A stretch of DNA of 64,000 nt from NCBI GenBank assembly GCA_009617715.1, contig VTFK01000085.1, forward strand, positions 620,001 to 684,000, given 5' to 3'. Shown one piece after another: positions 59,666 to 64,000 of this stretch. A program made the translations under genes and the position numbers. The notes under the pieces were generated by a model, which saw only the letters and a list, made by a program, of their open reading frames with translations, was not told the origin of the DNA and did no database searches. Each line of letters begins with the position of its first letter. The first letter of the stretch is position 1. Source of the DNA: Plectrocnemia conspersa. Taxonomy: Eukaryota; Arthropoda; Insecta; Trichoptera; Polycentropodidae.

Positions 59666-60449
59666 GTAAGCGTTCCGATCCAACATGGCCGCCGCCGATC
59701 AGCTGCTTTTGACAGCTACATTGATAATTCGCTATCGCTCTGCGATGACAACAATCGTTGCTCTAATTCGCTCGGGATATAAACAACAAGTAAATCAACG
59801 TGCGGGCCCGTGTCTCGAGCGCCCTGACTTTTTAGGCGGCCGAGAGCCGGCAACGTTGCTTCCATATCGTTTACTCTGCCCCGGTATCGTCTCACTATGT
59901 ACATATGTATGTATATACACATACTATATAAATACACTATTTTCAATTTATTTGTATCTATTTTACTGATAAGATGACATTTTTTCAATTTTTGCGCGCA
60001 AATCGTATAGTATTTCATTCAAAACTAGGGGGAAGCTGCGTATATAAGTATGCATCAAATGCACCAACACAAACAGGAATTCGCTTTTAATTATAGGTCA
60101 ATGACAAGCTTAATAAACACGCACATTACAACATATAATTATGTAGTGTTAACGCCTCACTCTACAGTCAAAACAAACTCCACACAAATAGCAAATGCAA
60201 ACAGAAATGCACCGTTAATAATAGGTTAAGTGCAGTTGTAATCAGCACGCACATTATTTACAAAAAAAACACCCAACTAGAACAGGAAGGAACACAGATG
60301 TCATCAAAATTCAATCAACATATTTGTAAGCGTTTGGGCAAAAGACAACGTTATAATATATTATTCAACATCATTATGAATTTTGATAAATAAAGAGAAT
60401 GAGATTCAATCATTAATGAATGCAGGTTAAATACGTATACAATTAAAAT

Positions 60450-60695
60450 ATTCTTCCTTTGGCGTCTTGTCCGATTCCATTCCGGTCTGACACCGCTCTG
60501 TATTGGAATACTTTCGGTTTGACCTCCCTCAATGCTTACTGCTGATGATACCAATACTGATTTTTAAGAAGTCTTACATCTCTTTCATCTAACCCAAAAG
60601 AAATTAGACCATCTGTAAGATGAATGTTTTACGCGATCGAATGCTTTCTGAACATCTAAGAAAAAAATGTAAATTTCTGTAAAACTGTTTTCATA
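60450..60695 (-). pseudogene. LINE reverse transcriptase fragment (RTE/CR1-like)
   Basis: The reverse strand reads FLDVQKAFDRVKHS, then, after a frame change, LDERDVRLLKNQYW, then IEGGQTESIPIQSGVR. This is the A block and the start of the GVRQGC block of an insect LINE reverse transcriptase. RQGC has decayed. It is dead and short; there are no ends. Confidence 0.75.
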
Positions 60696-61134
60696 TTAGT
60701 TTGTTTTTCTAAACGGTTTAACAGACTGCATCGACTTTAGATTGTTAGTATGGAGATCCTTCTTAATTAAAATATTTTCAAATGTTTCGTAATATGACAG
60801 TTATTGATTGCAGTTCTTGAAGTATCAAGTTGTTCCATGTCTTTCCAAAAATGTGTATTTTTTTGTTGTAAATTAACAATAATTTTAGTATTCTTTCAGT
60901 GTTTTTAACATAAGTCGTATCAATGATGCTTTTTAGTAACGGCATTTTTTTATTCCACATTTTCAACCGTAAATAAACAATGCCAGTAGAGGTTAAATAA
61001 TTTTAGTTAAACTCGATCATAATGCAATAGCAGTTAAAAATAATATATATAATAATAGCGATGATATTCAATTTATAGAAAGTGTAAAATTTGGTACAAA
61101 AAATTTCGTTCCGGAAATTTTGTCATTTTAAGGG

Positions 61135-61690
61135 TTATTAGTGAGGATATTAGGGCTGCTATCACGGCAGATCCGAGAATAACACATAATAATCAGTTTA
61201 CAGACATTAAAAAAAAAGTAGGAAAGGTGTCAATTTGCGGAATATATGTACCTCATGAATTGTCCGAGGAAAATTTCGCACAGCGTATCTCAATATGCTG
61301 ACTATTAATGATTCTAGAGCAAAAAATTTTTTTTTTGAGTAACTTGTTGCTTGAGATAAGAAATGGGGTTTTTACGTTAACACACAACGTAAAAGACAGT
61401 GGTTGGACGCTAATCAACCCCCGATTCCAACCTAATATATGTATAACAATTACGAATTTGGAGGGATTTAATGTGCATCATTCATTATGAATTATTGGAT
61501 TATGAGCAGACAATTACGACAGTGTGCTTAGTTTATTCGTATAAAAGCGGCTCTGCTCATAAAATTCTTGCCCTCATAAATCATAGAAGGGTAGTTTTAC
61601 ACCAAGACAGCGCTCGCCCTTGTGTGTTTGTAGGGCTTCTTCTTGAAACTCGCGCAATCACCGTAACCATGGTAATTAAATGATGAACGT
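61135..61690 (+). pseudogene. mariner transposase fossil
   Basis: Fragments on the + strand line up with a mariner (DD34D) transposase: IRAAITADPRITH near 61150, VGKVSICGIYVPHELSEEN near 61215-61270, a garbled middle with DSGWTLI, then IIHYELLDYEQTIT and RRVVLHQDSARPC at 61478-61625. The HQDNARPH block has the catalytic Asp followed by Ser instead of Asn and loses the His. Stops and shifts are frequent. Terminal repeats were not found. Confidence 0.85.
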
Positions 61691-61863
61691 GACTGTAACT
61701 GAACGGACCATCACAATAGCCCTCGTTATGTCCAGGAGAAAAAAGAAAATAAGCAAACAGTCGTAATTATCCTCAGATGCAGAGTAAAGATATGTTGAGT
61801 AAATTTTTGACGACAAAAAAGCAACATTAAAATTTAGCCCGTTGTACAATTCGACCTTTAAAA

Positions 61864-62208
61864 ATGTCCATCAAGCAAATGTCACTTTCTAGAGGCGTGG
61901 ATATATTTCGTTGGTGGAATAAACGAGTGCAACAATTGGTTGAATGGTCGCTGCATGGTTTCGCCAGAGAGTTTTCCATACATATGATACTTAAGGCCGG
62001 TTTTCAAGAGACGAGTAGCGAGAGAGGATCGGAGAACCAGCCAGAGAGGAACATATATCAAAGGTCATCGACAGACAGCAAGAGGAACTTGCCACAGAGA
62101 AGGGAACATCGCCAGACCACGAGACCTCAGAAGGCCATCCACTGGACATCATCCCTCCATTCATTTATCATCATTCCTCCATCAACTACACCACCACTGT
62201 CAGGCTGA
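61864..62208 (+). repeat. Second copy of the unclassified repeat (114-codon frame)
   Basis: An open frame beginning MSIKQMSLSRGVDIFRWW overlaps the repeat shared with 45921-46380. The second half (62010-62150) is a polar, Q/R/S-rich reading with no known domain. The repeat nature makes an independent gene unlikely. LTR-retroelement leader sequence is a possible identity. Confidence 0.35.
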
Positions 62209-62752
62209 GAACTCACAGTATCCAACAATCAGACATCAGAAGGTGATGCGATAAAAACATTAAATGTCAAAGAAGACAATAGAAAAAGTCGACGGATGTT
62301 CTTGAGAACTTCCTCCATACCCACCGTATTCTTCAGATATTGTTCTAAACGTTTAACATCTTTTTAGATCCCTGCAACAGTTTTTAGGAGGAAAATGGTA
62401 TTTTACAAAAACGGATATAAAAAATGACATCAAAGAATTTATTTCTACTAAAAATTTGGTTAAAAAATAAAAAAAAATTAGCATGTGATTGTAGAAAAAG
62501 TTGGAGAATATATACTGTATGGAAAGTATTACACGCTTTATTTTTTACTCATTTATTTAACCTGCACCTTAAAAAAACAACCGATATATACTGCAAACTA
62601 CAGCATCTCAAGTTGAGATTCTCAACAGATTTTCTAAATGGAATTTAACTTGAAGAGTTCAATGATTGTTGAATTTCTATCATTAAGAAGAAAAAAATTG
62701 TCATACGCACATAGTGTGGGACGCTTTATTTCCTTTATGATTGTCGCCAAAT

Positions 62753-62986
62753 TCATTCCATCTTCTTATTATTTAAACTTAGAATGTATTCCTTCCAGGA
62801 TCTCGATGTTTTTGCTTCAGTCAGGTGGTTTCGATCTTTGTTAGTGTTCCAAAGTTGTTCGATGGGTGAGGTGGGCGCGTGCGAAAATAAAACTGCGAAT
62901 CTGGTATTATTAGTCGCGTTCACCTCTGGTATTTGGCGCACCTTGTTCGCCAAAGAGTCGGTTGCGTGTAGGCTCGGTTCATTCAC
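62753..62986 (-). pseudogene. Possible Tc1-like transposase C-terminal remnant
   Basis: The reverse-strand frame contains SPIEQLWNTNKDRN, resembling SPDLNPIEHLWDxxKR, the block with the last acidic residue of Tc1-like transposases. SPDLN has decayed. The rest of the 77-codon frame is not recognised. The + strand 130-codon frame over the same bases is then a shadow. Evidence rests on one motif. Confidence 0.3.
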
Positions 62987-64000
62987 AATCGTTTCGGTAT
63001 ATCAATCCATTGGAGTTTTGTCCCCCGCAGGTTGGATTCTGCGTTGCGAACATCTGTCGGCTCTCGTTGAAAATAACTTGTTGAAACGCTTCGTCTTGTT
63101 TGTGTACACTGTCTGTGCCTACGCTTTTTCTCTTTTTCGACCGGAGCCGGAGAGGAGGAAGCTTCGTTTGATCTAGTTTCCCGCCAGGAATTTCGAAACA
63201 CCCTCCTCCGTCAGTATGAAAAGTATGGCGAGAAGTAACAGAATAATAAAATACATTTTTTTGGATTGGGCCCAAACCACTAATGTCGATACGTGGAACA
63301 GGTGGCGCATCTAAAAGTAACCCGTCGTAAACACGTTCAATGAAGATGAATCATGTAAATAGAAGATATTCTTCTTGGGTAAACACTAAATGACGCAAAT
63401 ATGTATTCTTTTCTGGCGATATCTGGTTCTGCAGAAGGTCAGCGATCATCGTTGTAATTTACATCTTCAAAACTATCATTTTGACATACCAATCTCATTG
63501 TCAAATCAATAGTACATATTTTAAGATCATATTTGCGATACAGATAGATACATATTAACAAAATTCAATCTATTATTTGAATAAATAATATGTAGTTATA
63601 ATATATGCTATAACAGAGAACTTGAATGCATACGAAATGAGATTATTTCTTCATGTAATTACCAGCTTCGCTTGGGTTAGATCCAAACTTATTATTTATT
63701 CATTATAATTAATTTTAGGCATCTTGTTATTATACATTTATTTTAATACCTATATAAAATATTTTTAGTCTCTGTTTTAAATGTTTACAGTAGCACGTAA
63801 TTGTTTGTCAGCACGTCACTGTTCAGTTTCTTCAGTGTGCAAACAAATGCAAACAAATATTAACAAGCATGGTTCATCGAATCGGATATTTAGGTCTGTT
63901 CGTCGGAGTAGCATTTATGTATATATATTAAATATTTTACATAATTACACATCCTATTGCAAACTACGATTTTCATCAAAATTTGTTGGAGATCCATGTT
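62987..64000. other. End of window, no gene recognised
   Basis: Moderately GC-rich until about 63200, with two overlapping reverse frames (62979-63275 and 62983-63201) that I do not recognise, then AT-rich to the end. The reverse frames could extend the possible Tc1-like remnant at 62753. Confidence 0.4.

Noticed and set aside
59685..59969. Frame starting MAAADQLLLT after the candidate donor
   Set aside because: It turns into low-complexity Tyr/Ile-rich sequence and would be in an intron if the donor at 59666 is used.
62784..63176. 130-codon + frame
   Set aside because: The opposite strand shows a transposase-like SPIEQLWN motif, so the + frame is probably a shadow; the product resembles nothing known.
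1..64000. CRISPR array, bacterial operon or provirus
   Set aside because: No regularly spaced repeats, no operon-like gene packing, and no viral gene set; the sequence is clearly eukaryotic.

Overview
The window is AT-rich, intron-dominated nuclear DNA of an animal, most likely an insect. The grounds are GT-AG introns, the sequence of the one conserved gene, and a mixed population of decayed transposons (Tigger, mariner, hAT, piggyBac-like, Harbinger-like, Jockey-like and RTE-like LINEs, tRNA-derived SINEs). There is no bacterial-style gene arrangement. I saw no intact tRNA or rRNA gene and no CRISPR array, and almost all long open frames are chance frames or pieces of transposons.

One conserved gene is certain. 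The last two coding exons of translation initiation factor eIF5B lie on the + strand at 28296-28457 and 43568-43675, separated by a 15.1 kb intron and followed by a short 3' UTR with two AATAAA signals. The first visible exon starts with a splice acceptor and no earlier exon is recognisable, so the upstream intron appears to cover most or all of 1-28295 and to continue beyond the window. Several fairly GC-rich islands in both introns are not explained by repeats or genes and may be cis-regulatory DNA.

From about 44.3 kb to the end no conserved coding exon was found. Two GC-rich segments look like promoters with non-coding first exons: one ends at a GTGAGT donor after 49330, the other at a GTAAGC donor after 59665. 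Both point to the right and could be alternative starts of one gene or starts of two genes whose coding exons lie beyond the window. Weaker TATA-type promoter candidates lie at 2928 and 4542.

The rest is a mosaic of mobile elements, many with readable ends. Three hAT-type elements keep identical 8-bp target duplications. Three Harbinger-like MITEs have 3-bp TWA duplications, and a fourth fragment has one end. Two Tigger copies share the same internal deletion. One AT-rich family ends in TTAA plus CCTTTGAG-like repeats with a palindrome just inside. One RTE-like element has its 5' end joined close to its 3' GAA tail and is split by a hAT insertion. A long foldback element is also split by a hAT insertion. 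Fossil mariner, Tc/mariner-type, hAT and LINE coding fragments are scattered through both introns and the intergenic part. I did not find an intact new biological system. The most informative items are the two candidate first exons, the island-rich giant introns and the repeat families with diagnostic ends.
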